Of a DNA stretch of 30,427 bases, positions 29,456 through 30,427 are shown one piece after another (positions within the stretch are counted from its first letter, which is position 1; every line of letters begins with the position of its first letter). Source of the DNA: JANXUC01 sp043749225 (GTDB lineage Bacteria > Acidobacteriota > Terriglobia > Terriglobales > Acidobacteriaceae); the NCBI GenBank assembly GCA_043749225.1, contig JAYVEP010000149.1, forward strand, positions 1 through 30,427. Reading direction: 5' to 3'. The position numbers were made by a program, and so were the translations under genes. The notes beneath the pieces were generated by a model that saw only the letters and a program-made list of their open reading frames with translations, made no database searches and was not told the origin of the DNA.

Positions 29456-30427
29456 CTAAAACTTCTTGGGCGTGATGCGGTCTGTGCCCATATACGGGCG
29501 CAGGGCTTCTGGAATCATAACCGTTCCGTCGGCTTGTTGATAGTTTTCGAGGACCGCGAGCCAGGTACGTCCGACCGCCAGAGCGCTGCCGTTGAGTGTG
29601 TGGACGAACTCCGTCTTGCTTTTACCTTCGGGCTTGAAGCGGATGTTGGCGCGGCGAGCCTGGAATGATTCGAAATTGGAACAGGAAGAAATCTCCCGGA
29701 AGACTTGTTGGCCCGGGAGCCAGACTTCAATGTCGTAAGTCTTGGCGGAAGAGAACCCCATGTCGCCAGCGCAGAGCGCCATCACGCGATAATGCAGGCC
29801 AAGTTTTTGCAGGACCGTTTCGGCGTCGCGAGTGAGGGCTTCGAGTTCTTCGTAAGAACGCTCGGGATGGGCGAACTTGACGAGTTCCACTTTCTGAAAT
29901 TGATGCTGACGGATGATGCCGCGCACGTCTTTGCCGTAGGACCCGGCTTCACTGCGGAAACAGGGCGTGTAGGCTGTGAGGCTGACCGGCAGCCGTGATG
30001 CTTCTAAAACTTCGCCGCGATACAGATTTGTGACCGGAACTTCCGCCGTCGGAATCAGCCACAAGTCATTCTTTCCGGAGGGTTCGCCGTGCGGAACTTT
30101 GAATAAGTCCGCCGCGAACTTGGGTAGCTGCCCGGTACCATACATCGAATCTGAATTCACCAGATACGGTGGCAGGACTTCCGTGTATCCGTGCTCGCGC
30201 GTATGTAGGTCGAGCATGAAGTTGGCGAGAGCGCGTTCAAGCTTGGCGCCGAGATCCCAATAGACGGCAAAACGCGCGCCCGTAAGCTTGGTGGCTCGTT
30301 CCAAATCCAGTATGCCCAACTGCTCGCCCAGTTCCCAATGCGGCTTGGCGGTGAAATCAAATGTGGGAGGCGTGCCCCAGCGACGAACTTCAACGTTGTC
30401 GTCGGCCGACTTTCCGGCAGGCACGGA
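29456..30427 (-). CDS. serS: Seryl-tRNA synthetase, C-terminal three quarters
   Basis: The last 323 residues of seryl-tRNA synthetase, which charges tRNA-Ser with serine in the cytosol. The gene runs off the right edge, so the N-terminal coiled-coil arm that grips the tRNA long variable arm is missing. Class II motifs are present: motif 1 region around ALANFMLDLHTREHGYTEV with the invariant Pro in LPP, the TAEVP serine-binding TxE, motif 2 CFRSEAGSYGKDVRG with the conserved Phe-Arg and Glu, EVWLPGQQVFREISSCSN, and motif 3 NGSALAVGRTWLAVLENYQ with the ATP-binding Arg. The segment just inside the window (VPAGKSADDNVEVRRWG) is the usual linker after the arm. Its tRNA-Ser(UGA) substrate is encoded elsewhere in the window. 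Confidence 0.97.
   Translation of the reverse strand, partial: SVPAGKSADDNVEVRRWGTPPTFDFTAKPHWELGEQLGILDLERATKLTGARFAVYWDLGAKLERALANFMLDLHTREHGYTEVLPPYLVNSDSMYGTGQLPKFAADLFKVPHGEPSGKNDLWLIPTAEVPVTNLYRGEVLEASRLPVSLTAYTPCFRSEAGSYGKDVRGIIRQHQFQKVELVKFAHPERSYEELEALTRDAETVLQKLGLHYRVMALCAGDMGFSSAKTYDIEVWLPGQQVFREISSCSNFESFQARRANIRFKPEGKSKTEFVHTLNGSALAVGRTWLAVLENYQQADGTVMIPEALRPYMGTDRITPKKF

Overview
The window looks like a chromosomal segment of an Acidobacteriota bacterium, probably class Terriglobia. This is inferred from gene content. There is an Oar-like TonB-dependent receptor with an N-terminal carboxypeptidase-regulatory-like domain, a VWFA protein of the type described as acidobacterial, and several families of short palindromic intergenic repeats. 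Housekeeping genes (purN, purM, serS, tag, pruA, tRNA-Ser) are scattered among accessory genes. No integrase, transposase, phage module or CRISPR array was found.

Layout. 1-655: 5' part of a DEAD-box RNA helicase (minus), running off the left edge. 1004-2830: a DUF4431-type secreted protein and an amidase-signature enzyme (plus). 2831-5050: purN and purM on the minus strand, separated and flanked by palindromic repeats. 5223-5603: a small secreted His/Lys-rich KMD-repeat protein with its own candidate promoter and terminator. 5708-9385: an acyltransferase-3 membrane enzyme converging on a translationally coupled pair, aldo/keto reductase then GMC oxidoreductase. 9471-10596: tRNA-Ser(UGA) and an HpaI-type aldolase, closed by a bidirectional terminator. 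10616-13548: a PilZ protein and a NarL/LuxR-type regulator with a degenerate receiver domain (minus), divergent from an unrecognised 505-residue helical protein (plus). The space between them is rich in palindromes. 13641-14690: VWFA protein. 15056-16805: SYLF protein, tag glycosylase and a small STAS-like protein (plus). 16820-21977: pruA, preceded on the same strand by a 1157-residue protein joining a GH18-like domain, a NodB deacetylase and a processive GT2 synthase. 22114-23616: a GT-C (ArnT/PMT-like) membrane glycosyltransferase. 23868-27214: the Oar-like receptor, broken into two frames by an apparent one-base deletion. 27215-28203: a repeat-dense stretch of about 1 kb. 28204-30427: a LolA-like protein, a one-helix membrane protein and the 3' three quarters of serS (minus).

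The genes do not form one pathway. The recurring theme is envelope and surface biology: exopolysaccharide synthesis and modification, GT-C glycosyltransferase, acyltransferase, TonB receptor, LolA-like carrier, and SYLF and VWFA secreted proteins. A c-di-GMP-type PilZ/regulator pair lies in the middle. The observations most worth following up are the palindrome-rich control region at 11640-11925 with its unusual regulator and unknown divergent protein, the three-domain polysaccharide enzyme, the receptor frameshift, and the several families of hairpin repeats, one copy of which supplies the purN stop codon.
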